From contig NZ_JAUNXI010000019.1 of assembly GCF_030539875.1 (NCBI RefSeq), positions 1-35,058 of the forward strand: 35,058 bases of DNA. The letters run 5' to 3'. The number at the start of each line of letters is the position of its first letter. Within the stretch, counting starts at the first letter, position 1. The notes below the pieces were generated by a model that had not been told where the DNA came from, ran no database searches, and saw only the letters and a program-made list of their open reading frames with translations. The DNA comes from Methanobrevibacter sp. (GTDB lineage: Archaea > Methanobacteriota > Methanobacteria > Methanobacteriales > Methanobacteriaceae). Positions 1 through 8,905 of this stretch are shown here, one piece after another. The translations under genes and the position numbers were made by a program.

Positions 1-2135
1 ATTTTATAAAAACCAATTCTGATTTAGAATATAACATATTTTTTGTTAATAAATTGTTGTCTGACAAGTTTAAATATGGAATTTTAAAACATCCAAGCTC
101 ATATATTAATTATCTTAAATCTTATGAGGATTACTTAGGATTAAATCAGGAATATTATGATAAAACATTCTTTTTTAATAAATTAGATTTTTTTAGTAAT
201 TTTATGTCATATTTTTCCAGTGAAGATGACTGTCCATTATTTATTAAATATACAGCATTATATTTAGTTCAATTTCTAATTAAAATTCCTGAAATTTTCA
301 TTGAAGATGAAAAAGAATATTTCTGGAGTTATTTCGGGGAACTTTTAAATGTATTTGATGATGACCTGCTAAGGAACAGTAAAGATATTTTAGAAAAAAA
401 TGTTCAGAAATTTATTCTGTTTATAAAATATGGATCCAATACAAAAAAAACATATAATGATGTTATTTTAAAAACCGGAAATAATGAGTTCACTATCGAT
501 AAATATTCAAAACATAATATCTGGTTTCAAATTATCGAGATTAAAAACAATAATCTTATCTGCTCAGGTTTTTATACTAGCATCCTTCCACACGACAATA
601 TTTATATAGAGGCAGTTAAGGATTTTAAAGGTGAAACTGAAATTTTTAAATCACAGTTCGTTAAATATAGCGATAAAAAAACAGTGAAGTTTTTATCCCA
701 TTTATGGAATTGGTATTACTCATTTGATTTTAAAATCCCTATTAAAGAAGCGATTTCATATTTAAATACTGATGAATTGAAAGTTTCTTTTAGATTAGTT
801 TATGAAGATAACCTTGATAAAATTCAAATTTACCCTAAATTTAACTTTTCTAAACAGTCAAATTTATCTAAATATAGCCATTATTCTATTTTAGATGACT
901 GCTTGATTTTATTTAAATTAAATGCAATTATTATTACCAATAACTCTTTTAGTAAAATACTTAAAAATGAGTTTTTCGATTTGAAAAAAATCATTTCAGA
1001 TAGGCCTCAGTATTGGATTAAAGGCATACTATTTAGATTTTCATATCTGATTTTATTTATTTTCATGAAAAATAAAAGAATATGGATTTTCATGGACCGT
1101 AAAAATCTAGCGGATGATAATGCGGAACATCTTTTTAAATACTCCCTTAATCAAAAAGAAGATATTGAATATTATTTTGTTGTAAATAAAGACAGTGTGG
1201 ATTATAATCGTTTATTAAAAATTAATAAGAATGTTTTAGCTTTTGGTTCTATTAAACATAAAATTATTTATTTATTTGCTGAAAAGGTTATTTCATCACA
1301 CCCTGGAGATTCTGACTTCAATCCATTTTGGAATAAAAACAATCGTCTTTTAAGCGGTTTATTCACACTTAAAAAGTATTATTTAAGACATGGTGTTTCT
1401 AAAGACAATATGTCAAGATGGCTTAAAAAGGACAGTAAAAATCTCTCTTTAATTTTAGCGTCATCCGTTCTTGAAAAGAATTCTCTTTTAGAAGACGGAT
1501 ACAATTATGATGAATCAATTATCCAGGCTTTAGGCCTTCCAAGATATGATAATTTAAATAATAATCATGTTAAAAAGCAAATTGTAATTATGCCATCTTG
1601 GAGAAATTATATTAAATCTGAAATTGAGTTAGTTAACTCAGAGTATTTTAAAAGGTGGAACAATTTAATCAATAACAGGAATCTAATTGATTTTGCTGAA
1701 AAAAACAATTATCAAATCATATTCAAACCGCATCCTAATTTGTATAAGTTCATTGATGTTTTTGATGAAAACGAATATGTCATTATTGATTATGAAAAAA
1801 AATATCAGGAAATTTTTAATGAGTCATCTATCTTAATCACAGATTATTCTTCTATTTTCTTTGATTTTGCCTATCTAAAAAAACCTTTGATTTATTATCA
1901 TTACGGTTCTGATTATCATTTTGATTCGGAAAACGGATATTTCAAATATGATACTATGGGTTTTGGAGATGTGATAAAAGAGGAAAATGATTTGGTCAAT
2001 AAAATTAAATTTTATATAGCTAACAATTGCGAGATGGAAGACAAATACAAATCACGCGTTGATGATTTTTTCATGTATACTGATACTGATAATTGTAAAA
2101 GAGTTTATGAATGGATTTTATCTGATGAAAATTAG
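1..2135 (+). CDS. CDP-glycerol glycerophosphotransferase family protein, 5' end outside window
   Basis: The reading frame is open from base 1 through the TTG codons near 54, so the gene begins upstream of the window and only about 710 residues are visible. The C-terminal third is the CDP-glycerol:poly(glycerophosphate) glycerophosphotransferase (TagF/TarF-like) fold: an RHGVSKDN motif near residue 445 of the 54-start numbering, IFKPHPN, and the family signature ITDYSSIFFDFAYLKKPLIYY region near residue 600, ending in a DSENGYF..DTMGFGDV segment. The upstream 300 residues look like the linker and accessory domain usually following an N-terminal GT2 domain, which would lie off the left edge. 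These enzymes add glycerol phosphate (or ribitol phosphate) units from CDP-activated donors to a wall polymer at the inner face of the membrane. It is followed 30 bp later by a co-directional hydrolase gene. Exact substrate is not readable from sequence. Confidence 0.85.
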   Translation, partial: FIKTNSDLEYNIFFVNKLLSDKFKYGILKHPSSYINYLKSYEDYLGLNQEYYDKTFFFNKLDFFSNFMSYFSSEDDCPLFIKYTALYLVQFLIKIPEIFIEDEKEYFWSYFGELLNVFDDDLLRNSKDILEKNVQKFILFIKYGSNTKKTYNDVILKTGNNEFTIDKYSKHNIWFQIIEIKNNNLICSGFYTSILPHDNIYIEAVKDFKGETEIFKSQFVKYSDKKTVKFLSHLWNWYYSFDFKIPIKEAISYLNTDELKVSFRLVYEDNLDKIQIYPKFNFSKQSNLSKYSHYSILDDCLILFKLNAIIITNNSFSKILKNEFFDLKKIISDRPQYWIKGILFRFSYLILFIFMKNKRIWIFMDRKNLADDNAEHLFKYSLNQKEDIEYYFVVNKDSVDYNRLLKINKNVLAFGSIKHKIIYLFAEKVISSHPGDSDFNPFWNKNNRLLSGLFTLKKYYLRHGVSKDNMSRWLKKDSKNLSLILASSVLEKNSLLEDGYNYDESIIQALGLPRYDNLNNNHVKKQIVIMPSWRNYIKSEIELVNSEYFKRWNNLINNRNLIDFAEKNNYQIIFKPHPNLYKFIDVFDENEYVIIDYEKKYQEIFNESSILITDYSSIFFDFAYLKKPLIYYHYGSDYHFDSENGYFKYDTMGFGDVIKEENDLVNKIKFYIANNCEMEDKYKSRVDDFFMYTDTDNCKRVYEWILSDEN

Positions 2136-2165
2136 TTATTTTTAATTAATAATAGGAGTTATTTT

Positions 2166-3209
2166 ATGAATCAATTGACAGACAATATTATTCAAATTAA
2201 CTTTGATGATATTTCCAAAGCAGATTTACCTTACAACGAGTCTTTTGGATTAATTACCTTTATTAATGATGTTAAGTATGAATTTTTTATGAATTTAAAA
2301 GAAAATAGTCAAAAATTAATTGTTCAAGCAAGTGGAGCTATACCATCCAATAAACCTATTGATAGGACTCGTCCTTATCTTAATAGATGGTCATGGTGTA
2401 AAGATGTTAAAGATTCTATGATTTGTTTTAATGATCCTACAAATTATATTAATGATGATATTTATTGCGGATATGGTGTGGGAACCAAGGAGGATTATTA
2501 TTTAGAAAAAATTAGAGATATTTCTCTTGCTATTGCTGAAAATTTAGGATTAAAAAATGATAATATTCTGTTCTATGGATCTTCTGCAGGAGGATACACT
2601 TCACTTCTTTTATCTACCATGGTTAAAGGTTCCACAGCAATCTGTGACATTCCTCAATTTTATTTAAATGAACTTTGGTTTAACTATTGGGAAAGCTTTA
2701 AAAAATATATTTTTATAAATATGGATGATGATGAAATCATCAATAAATATGGATACAGAATTAATGCTATTGAAATGATGAAAAAAGAAAAATATATTCC
2801 CAATGCCATTTTAATTTTAGATTGTAGTGTTGAAAGAGATTTTAATATGCAATATCTGCATTTTTTATCAGATTTATCTAATCTGCCTTTTGAAGGCAAT
2901 GCAAATAATATTAAAATATATATTACTGGTCAAAATAAGGGGCACATTCCATTAAATTTTTCTTCTTCAATGTTTGTTCTTAATGAATCAGATATGCTTG
3001 GAAATAATTTAAGTTACGATTCTCTATCCAATTTTGATAATCATATTTTAGAATGTGAACAGTTAAGAGCAACTAATAATTCATTAAGAAATGCAAATAA
3101 CTCTCTTAAAAAAGAAATTAAATCATTGAAAAAATTTAAAAAAGATGTTCTCTCTTCTAGAAGTTGGAAAATTACTAAATATTTAAGATTAATAGGCAAT
3201 AAATTTTAA
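2166..3209 (+). CDS. Putative alpha/beta-hydrolase-like protein with glycosyltransferase-type C-terminal tail
   Basis: The 347-residue protein carries a clear nucleophile elbow, FYGSSAGGY, with Ser140 as candidate nucleophile, and a late GHIPLNF segment that could supply the catalytic His, so a serine hydrolase or acyl/sugar esterase of the surface-polymer type is likely. No signal peptide or membrane helix is visible, so it probably acts in the cytoplasm at the membrane. The last 55 residues change character: a coiled-coil-like repeat rich in Asn, Ser, Leu and Lys, then SSRSWKITKYLRLIG, a tail I associate with family-2 glycosyltransferases of surface loci; the neighbour downstream has the same tail. 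The start at 2166 is supported by ATAGGAG 9 bases upstream. It lies between two polymer-assembly genes, so modification of the glycerol-phosphate polymer or its sugar substituents is plausible. The true substrate is unknown. Confidence 0.6.
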   Translation: MNQLTDNIIQINFDDISKADLPYNESFGLITFINDVKYEFFMNLKENSQKLIVQASGAIPSNKPIDRTRPYLNRWSWCKDVKDSMICFNDPTNYINDDIYCGYGVGTKEDYYLEKIRDISLAIAENLGLKNDNILFYGSSAGGYTSLLLSTMVKGSTAICDIPQFYLNELWFNYWESFKKYIFINMDDDEIINKYGYRINAIEMMKKEKYIPNAILILDCSVERDFNMQYLHFLSDLSNLPFEGNANNIKIYITGQNKGHIPLNFSSSMFVLNESDMLGNNLSYDSLSNFDNHILECEQLRATNNSLRNANNSLKKEIKSLKKFKKDVLSSRSWKITKYLRLIGNKF

Positions 3210-3234
3210 TATAAATAATTATCAGGTGAAATTC

Positions 3235-4302
3235 ATGATTAAGGTTTCCGTAATTATCCCGGTGTATAACGGTGAAGAATATTTGGAGGAGTGCTTAGAT
3301 AGCATCATTAATCAAACATTAAAAGACATTGAAATAATCTGTATAAATGACGGTTCAACAGACTCTTCATTAGAAATTCTAAGTGAGTATAATAGAAAAG
3401 ATCCTCGTTTTACAATATTTTCTCAAGAAAATAAAGGACAGGGCGCTGCTAGAAATAAAGGGTTGGATTTATCACAGGGTGAATTCATTTACTTTATGGA
3501 TGCAGATGATATCTTAAAACCCGGTGCGCTTGAAGCCCTCTACAATAATGCGGCTGATAAATCATTAGATGTTGTAATGTTTAAAATGATAAATTATGAT
3601 GATGAAAGCAATGAATACTTTAAATCCCCTAACTATGATTTAAAAAAGTTATCCAAATTTAAAAATGGAGTCGTATTTAATCATGAAGATATGGGTAATT
3701 TAATTTTTTCAACAGCCAGATCACCGGTTAATAAATTTTATAGTCATGAATTCATTAGAGATAACTCCATTAAATTCCCGGAAGGAGTTATTTTTGAAGA
3801 TAATATTTTCTTCTGGAAAGTTATTCTCAGTGCCAAAAGAATGTATATTTATCCTGAATATTTATATATCCGCAGGAGACATTCGAATTCAACAACCACA
3901 TTAGGCAATTATAAGTATATGGACATTATAGAAATAACTGATCTTACCTGGGATGTATTTAAAGAATGTAACCGTTTTGAACAATATAAACATAAACTGT
4001 ACAACAGCAAAGTTAGTGAATGTTTTTTATGGTTTTCAAAAACTGAAGAGGAATATAAATCAGAATTCTTTAATAAAATAAAGGAACATTTTTTATATTT
4101 TAAAAACAATAAGATTTATAACGAGTTTTTTAATTCATTAACCTATAAAAATAAAGTTAATTTTGAATCTTTCACATCTTCAACTTCATATGATAACTTT
4201 AATTTAAATTATATTAAGGTTCAAAACAAATATTTAATAGAAGAAAATAATAGTCTTAACAGGGAAATTAAAGATTTAGAAAAAGAAAATAAAAAAAAAT
4301 AA
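3235..4302 (+). CDS. Family 2 glycosyltransferase, C-terminal tail cut off by a frameshift
   Basis: The N-terminal 220 residues are a GT-A glycosyltransferase: VSVIIPVYNGEEYLEECLDS, INDGSTD, GQGAARNKGLD and the metal-binding MDADD near residue 90. It should transfer a sugar from a nucleotide donor to a surface glycan on the cytosolic side. ATG 3235 is preferred over GTG 3226, because that GTG is part of the Shine-Dalgarno AGGTGA. The frame ends at 4302 directly after a run of nine A (4291-4299) in a Lys/Glu/Asn-rich coiled-coil segment. In the +1 frame the sequence continues to 4387 as QILSSKSWKLTKPLRFI..., the same tail as in the previous gene, so one extra A in the run has probably truncated about 28 residues. 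Whether this is decay, slippage-based variation or a sequencing error cannot be told here. The catalytic domain is intact. Confidence 0.85.
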   Translation: MIKVSVIIPVYNGEEYLEECLDSIINQTLKDIEIICINDGSTDSSLEILSEYNRKDPRFTIFSQENKGQGAARNKGLDLSQGEFIYFMDADDILKPGALEALYNNAADKSLDVVMFKMINYDDESNEYFKSPNYDLKKLSKFKNGVVFNHEDMGNLIFSTARSPVNKFYSHEFIRDNSIKFPEGVIFEDNIFFWKVILSAKRMYIYPEYLYIRRRHSNSTTTLGNYKYMDIIEITDLTWDVFKECNRFEQYKHKLYNSKVSECFLWFSKTEEEYKSEFFNKIKEHFLYFKNNKIYNEFFNSLTYKNKVNFESFTSSTSYDNFNLNYIKVQNKYLIEENNSLNREIKDLEKENKKK

Positions 4303-4426
4303 AAATAAAATAAATCAGATTTTGTCTTCAAAAAGCTGGAAATTAACAAAGCCATTGAGATTTATTAAAAGATTAATAAACAGATAAATTTAATAATTCA
4401 ATATTCTATGTAAAGGAATGATAAGT

Positions 4427-5749
4427 ATGAGATTAACTGTTGTTGGAACTGGATATGTGGGGCTTGTAACTGGAGCATGTTTTGCAAAAATGGGTAATAA
4501 GGTATATTGTGTCGATATTGATAATGAAAAAATTAAAGGTCTGAAAAACAATATCATGCCTATTTTTGAACCTAACCTTGAAACTCTTGTAAAAAACAGC
4601 CAGGAAACCGGAGATCTTATATTCACTACGGATATTAAAGAAGCACTAGATGATTCTGATATTGTTTTTATTGCAGTAGGCACACCAATGGCAGAAGATG
4701 GTAGTTGCAATTTAAATTATATCTTTTCAGCAGTTAATGATGTTGCAAATAACATCACAAAAGACACTTTGATTGTTATTAAATCAACAGTTCCTGTCGG
4801 AACTGGTTTTAAAGTAAAAGAGATGATGAATGATATTCTTAAAGAAAGGAAATCTTATGTTAAAATTGAAGTAGCTTCCAATCCTGAATTTTTAAAGGAA
4901 GGTCATGCAATTGAGGATTGCTTACATCCAGATAGGATTGTTATTGGTGCTGAAAAAGAAGAAGTGTTCGAGATACTTAAAGAATTATATGCTCCATTCG
5001 TATTAAATCATGACCGTTTTGTTTTAATGGATGTTAAAAGTTCTGAAATGACTAAATATGTAGCTAATGCAATGCTTGCCACTAAAATATCATTTATGAA
5101 TGAAATAGCCAATATTTGTGAAGTTACCGGAGCAAATGTTAAAAATGTCCGTTTAGGTATCGGCAGTGATAAACGTATTGGTTATGATTTTATTTATGCA
5201 GGATGCGGATATGGGGGAAGCTGTTTTCCAAAAGATGTTCAAGCACTTATAAATACATCAAAGGATAACGGTTATACACCACGTATTTTATCAAATGTTG
5301 AATTGGTTAATGAAAATCAGAAGAAAGTTTTAGCAAACAAAGTAACTGATAGATTTGGAAATGATTTATCAGACCTTACCTTTTGTATCTGGGGACTTTC
5401 ATTTAAACCAGGAACAGATGACGTAAGGGAAGCCACATCACGTGTTGTCTGTAAGGAAATCATTAATAAAGGCGGAAAAATAAAAGCATATGATCCGCAA
5501 GCAACAGAAGAATTTATAAAATCAATGCCTAATGAATATCTGGACAATATTGAGTTTTTTAACTCACGTTATGATGCATTAAATAATGCGGACGGTTTAA
5601 TTCTCATTACTGAATGGAAAGAATTTAGAAACCTTGATTTAATCGAACTTGAAGAAAGAATGAATCAGAAAATTATCTTTGATGGAAGAAACATTTATGA
5701 TAAAAAAATTGTTGAAAATGGATTTGAATTATATCAAATTGGATGTTAA
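4427..5749 (+). CDS. UDP-glucose 6-dehydrogenase
   Basis: The enzyme oxidises UDP-glucose to UDP-glucuronate with two NAD+, supplying uronic acid for surface glycans. Seen in the sequence: the N-terminal NAD-binding VVGTGYVGLVTG, the GTPMAEDGS segment, STVPVGTG, NPEFLKEG, and the catalytic cysteine in GYGGSCFPKD near residue 266, followed by the C-terminal UDP-binding domain with GLSFKPGTDDVREA. Length (440 residues) is normal. ATG 4427 is chosen because ATG 4418 abuts the GGA ribosome site, whereas 4427 gives good spacing and the family-typical MRLTVVGTGYVG start. UDP-N-acetylmannosamine dehydrogenase is a related alternative, but the motifs fit UDP-glucose dehydrogenase (Ugd/TuaD/UGDH) better. 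It is the last + strand gene of the surface locus. Confidence 0.9.
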   Translation: MRLTVVGTGYVGLVTGACFAKMGNKVYCVDIDNEKIKGLKNNIMPIFEPNLETLVKNSQETGDLIFTTDIKEALDDSDIVFIAVGTPMAEDGSCNLNYIFSAVNDVANNITKDTLIVIKSTVPVGTGFKVKEMMNDILKERKSYVKIEVASNPEFLKEGHAIEDCLHPDRIVIGAEKEEVFEILKELYAPFVLNHDRFVLMDVKSSEMTKYVANAMLATKISFMNEIANICEVTGANVKNVRLGIGSDKRIGYDFIYAGCGYGGSCFPKDVQALINTSKDNGYTPRILSNVELVNENQKKVLANKVTDRFGNDLSDLTFCIWGLSFKPGTDDVREATSRVVCKEIINKGGKIKAYDPQATEEFIKSMPNEYLDNIEFFNSRYDALNNADGLILITEWKEFRNLDLIELEERMNQKIIFDGRNIYDKKIVENGFELYQIGC

Positions 5750-5856
5750 TCAGTTCAATAAACAATTTTTAAGTATTATCTGTTTTTTACAATTTATATG
5801 AACTTTCAGATAATTAAGCAATATTAAATCAAAAATTAAAAAGAATAATGGAAATA
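5750..5856. terminator. Convergent intergenic region with T-runs in both directions
   Basis: The 107 bp between two converging genes hold a T6 run on the + strand (5783-5788) downstream of the dehydrogenase and, read on the minus strand, a CTTTTTAATTTTT stretch downstream of the small membrane-protein gene. Archaeal transcription often ends at such T-rich tracts without a strong hairpin. This is positional inference only. Confidence 0.35.
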
Positions 5857-6243
5857 TTATGAATATCCATCATCAATTGAAAAAGCAAAGTTTTGATGGG
5901 ATTCCCTTAAAAATAAAGTTCCATTATAATTTGCATGTATTGTGTAGTTTCCGTTATCGAATCCTAAAACCTGAATACTGCCCTGGCCTGATTCATCAGT
6001 AGTCACATTATACTTATGAGCCCAACCTGAATCATCTAAGATTTTTAAATCAATCATTTGGCCGGAAATTTCTTTTTTATATACATCCTTAAGTTGAACA
6101 GTGATGTTATCTCCGTTTTGTATTGTACTGTTTGATATAAAACTAATTTTTGTATCATGTGTATTTGCTGAGATGTATACAAAAATACCTCCAAGTATTA
6201 AAACTATTGCAACTGCAATGATAACAATATTTTTTATATCCAT
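5857..6243 (-). CDS. Small membrane-anchored protein with extracellular beta-sandwich-like domain
   Basis: The 128-residue protein starts with MDIKNIVIIAVAIVLILGG, one hydrophobic helix (residues 5-25) that probably anchors it in the membrane with the rest outside. The exported part has alternating hydrophobic residues and the pattern NGDNITVQLKD ... GQMIDLKILDD ... TDESGQGSIQVLGFDNGNYTIHANYNGT, resembling the Ig-like/carboxypeptidase-regulatory-type repeats common in adhesin-like proteins of Methanobrevibacter. Several NxS/T sequons occur in the exported part. No catalytic motif is seen. It ends 9 bases before the stress-protein gene in the transcription direction, so the two may be co-transcribed. 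Function is unknown. Confidence 0.7.
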   Translation of the reverse strand: MDIKNIVIIAVAIVLILGGIFVYISANTHDTKISFISNSTIQNGDNITVQLKDVYKKEISGQMIDLKILDDSGWAHKYNVTTDESGQGSIQVLGFDNGNYTIHANYNGTLFLRESHQNFAFSIDDGYS

Positions 6244-6252
6244 GTTTTCCCC

Positions 6253-6681
6253 TTAATCAGTATTGTGAACTAACAAAACATCTCGTTCAGCAGTCTTTAA
6301 GACTTTTTCAGCTACGCTGCCTATTATAAACTTGTGAAGACCGCTTTTTCCTGAAGATGAGATAACGATTAATTCAACCCCTTCTTTTTCAGCGACTTCG
6401 TTAATTGTCTCAGCCGGAAAACCTGTTTTAACAATAGTTTTGATATTGTATCCTTCAGGGAACTTTTTCTTCATTTTTGCCACAATTCCCTTAGCTTCAT
6501 TTAACATTCCTGCATTAACCTTTTGAACATGTTTTCTGCTTTGAAAAGCGCTTGAAGTTAATTTTCCAGCAACTGATAATATTATTATTTCACCGTCACA
6601 GTCTATCAATTTAGTTACTCTATCGATTTCTTGATCAGCATATCCTGACCCGTCAGTTGGGAGTAAAATTTTATTATACAT
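6253..6681 (-). CDS. Universal stress protein (UspA family)
   Basis: A single Usp domain of 142 residues. It begins MYNKILLPTDGSG, with the conserved Asp for nucleotide binding, and ends with VISSSGKSGLHKFIIGSVAEKV, which fits the ATP-binding G-2x-G-9x-G(S/T) pattern, then DVLLVH. Such proteins bind ATP and respond to starvation or other stress by poorly defined means; they are soluble and usually dimeric. The GTG at 6690 is not the start: it belongs to the AGGTG ribosome site, and ATG 6681 follows at normal spacing. The gene lies between a membrane-protein gene and the glycerophosphotransferase run and shows no functional tie to polymer synthesis. Confidence 0.9.
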   Translation of the reverse strand: MYNKILLPTDGSGYADQEIDRVTKLIDCDGEIIILSVAGKLTSSAFQSRKHVQKVNAGMLNEAKGIVAKMKKKFPEGYNIKTIVKTGFPAETINEVAEKEGVELIVISSSGKSGLHKFIIGSVAEKVLKTAERDVLLVHNTD

Positions 6682-6718
6682 TATTAACACCTTTAATATT
6701 ATATTTGATTTTAATTGT

Positions 6719-8905
6719 TTATATATTCTCTTTCCAAACTATTTCAGCAATCCTTTTTGATGCGTTTCCATCATCGATACTGCAGAACCTTTCGTAAAAT
6801 TCATCGTATTTTTCGCTGTATTCATCTTTAATGGATTCGATGTTTTTAATACTGTCAATTATTTCTTCTGTAGTGAACAGTAACGGACCCGGGACGTCTT
6901 TTCGAATATCTATGTAGAATCCTCTAAGCACACCTTCATATTTATCCAAATCATAGGTATAATATAAAATTGGCCTTTTAAGATTTGCAAAGTCAAAAAA
7001 CACACTTGAATAGTCGGTGATTAGCATATCACTGATTAAATACAATTCTGCAATATCATTGTATTGACTAACATCAAAAGCAAAACCTTCAAATTCTGAC
7101 AAATCAAGATTATTGGAAATAAAATAATGAGTTCTTACTAGAATAATGTATTCATCACTTATAGCTTCTTTTAACTTATCCAATTCCAGTTTTAAAGTAA
7201 ATTTTATGGAACCTGATTCATAAAACTCATCGTCTCTCCATGTTGGAGCGTAAAGAATAATTTTCTTATCATCAGGCAAATTCAAATTTTTCTTAATCTG
7301 ACTAATCTGGCTTTCATCTGCATTATATAAAATATCATTTCTCGGATAGCCTGTTTCCAGAATATCTCCTGAGTATGCAAAAGAACTTTTTAAAATATTT
7401 GATGTGTATCTGTTTGGTGAAATCAGATAATCCCATTCCACACCGTGCTTAATATAAGATTGTTTGATTTTAGGGTTTTTACTGTAAATGTCTCCAATAT
7501 CCAATCCGAGTTTTTTAAGGGGAGTGCCGTGCCATGTGGATATAATAACCTGTTCGTCTCTTTTATTCAGTCTGTCAGAATGTCTTCCATTGGTTACCCA
7601 ATATTTGGATCTGGCAACCTCTTTGTAGTATTGACGTGTGAATCTTTTTACCTTTTTGGGATTTCCTGGAATCTCAATTGATGTATCATTAACAACCCAG
7701 ACAAAATCAAATCTGTCATTATAATGTTCATATAAATATTCATAGAGGTATTTCGGACTATCTGAGTAGTATTTGCCCCCAAAACTAATGAATATTATCT
7801 GATTGTCTTTAATCTCTTTTTTATTATAAATTCCATAGTATAATGTGGAATTAAATCTATTGTGATTTTCCATTATTCTTTTAAGATTCACATATATGTA
7901 ACGGGATTGAACAAGTCTTTTAAATGTTTTGGCATTTCCTGACTGCAGTGCATTTATTTCATATCTGGATTTCCAGTTTATATCTTCGGGATTGAAATAT
8001 TTAGATATTTTACCCATTTCATTAAAATACTCATTTCTCCATTTCTCGTCTTTATCAGTGATGTATTTAAGTGCAAAGTCATGATAGTAAAAATCATACA
8101 TTGTGCGGGAAACTTCTGAATTTAAAATCTGAAATTTCACATCCTTTTTATTTTTTAAAATGCCTTTAATTTCAGAAAACTGTTTTAAATGAATCAGAAG
8201 ACTGTCATCCTCAATTTCCTGATTGAGTGATGTGATATTTACAGGATCATCCCTTATTCTTTTTGCATAGACGGCATCCTCAACGCCATAAAAGCTAGTG
8301 ATGTTTTCCAAAGCATCAATCATAAAGTAATAATCTGCAAAGTATCTTTGTTTTTCGTCGAATCTGGTATCTGAAATTTTCTCTCTTTTAATCAAAGAGT
8401 GCAGACAGGACATTAATTCATATCTGTCTGTTTTTTCTCCGACAAGAAGTCTGATTGAATATTTCATATCACTCAGATTGCCTTTTTCAAGGGGGACAAT
8501 ATGGGGTTTTTCTAATTCTTCATTAAAACGATTGCGGATGTAATATGTATTTATACGTTCACCGTTTATTAAATCGGCGCCGGTTTTTTTAGCCGCGTCA
8601 ATGAGTTTGTTTAATGAATCCTTATTTAAATAATCATCACTGTCTATAAAGTACACATATTCTCCGCAGGCATTTTCCAATCCGATGTTACGTGCCTTTG
8701 CAACACCAATCCTATTATCGAATGAGATTGTTTTTATTTTTAAATCACTGTAATCATTTAAAAATTCATAAATCGAATCATCAGCATTATTTAATATTAA
8801 AATAATTTCAGCATCACTTATATTTTCTTCACTGATGCTGTCTAAGCAGTCTTTCAGGTATCTCTCTTCTTTATTAAATGGAATAATTATGCTTACAAAT
8901 GTCAT
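6719..8905 (-). CDS. Bifunctional GT2 glycosyltransferase / CDP-glycerol glycerophosphotransferase
   Basis: The 728-residue protein joins two domains. Residues 1-230 are a GT2 domain with VSIIIPFNKEERYLKDCLDS, GVAKARNIGLENACG and the metal-binding IDSDD near residue 93. From about residue 370 to the end lies a TagF-like glycerophosphotransferase domain: FISFGGKYYSDSPK, STWHGTPLKKLG with its putative base His, YAPTWRDDEF, and ITDYSSVFFDFANLKRPILYY, then YEGVLRGFYID. This fusion is typical of polymerases that both prime and extend poly(glycerol phosphate) chains in teichoic acid and capsule loci. The start is backed by GGTGAG. It overlaps the preceding gene by 4 bp, so translation is probably coupled. 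It is the last gene of the gpsA run. Donor CDP-glycerol is inferred from family and neighbours. Confidence 0.88.
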   Translation of the reverse strand: MTFVSIIIPFNKEERYLKDCLDSISEENISDAEIILILNNADDSIYEFLNDYSDLKIKTISFDNRIGVAKARNIGLENACGEYVYFIDSDDYLNKDSLNKLIDAAKKTGADLINGERINTYYIRNRFNEELEKPHIVPLEKGNLSDMKYSIRLLVGEKTDRYELMSCLHSLIKREKISDTRFDEKQRYFADYYFMIDALENITSFYGVEDAVYAKRIRDDPVNITSLNQEIEDDSLLIHLKQFSEIKGILKNKKDVKFQILNSEVSRTMYDFYYHDFALKYITDKDEKWRNEYFNEMGKISKYFNPEDINWKSRYEINALQSGNAKTFKRLVQSRYIYVNLKRIMENHNRFNSTLYYGIYNKKEIKDNQIIFISFGGKYYSDSPKYLYEYLYEHYNDRFDFVWVVNDTSIEIPGNPKKVKRFTRQYYKEVARSKYWVTNGRHSDRLNKRDEQVIISTWHGTPLKKLGLDIGDIYSKNPKIKQSYIKHGVEWDYLISPNRYTSNILKSSFAYSGDILETGYPRNDILYNADESQISQIKKNLNLPDDKKIILYAPTWRDDEFYESGSIKFTLKLELDKLKEAISDEYIILVRTHYFISNNLDLSEFEGFAFDVSQYNDIAELYLISDMLITDYSSVFFDFANLKRPILYYTYDLDKYEGVLRGFYIDIRKDVPGPLLFTTEEIIDSIKNIESIKDEYSEKYDEFYERFCSIDDGNASKRIAEIVWKENI

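Noticed and set aside
54-59. TTG codons as the start of the first gene
   Set aside because: The frame is open to base 1, no ribosome site precedes them, and family members have more N-terminal sequence.
4390-4710. Minus-strand frame opposite the UDP-glucose dehydrogenase
   Set aside because: Opposite-strand shadow of a clearly conserved gene; no ribosome site or family match.
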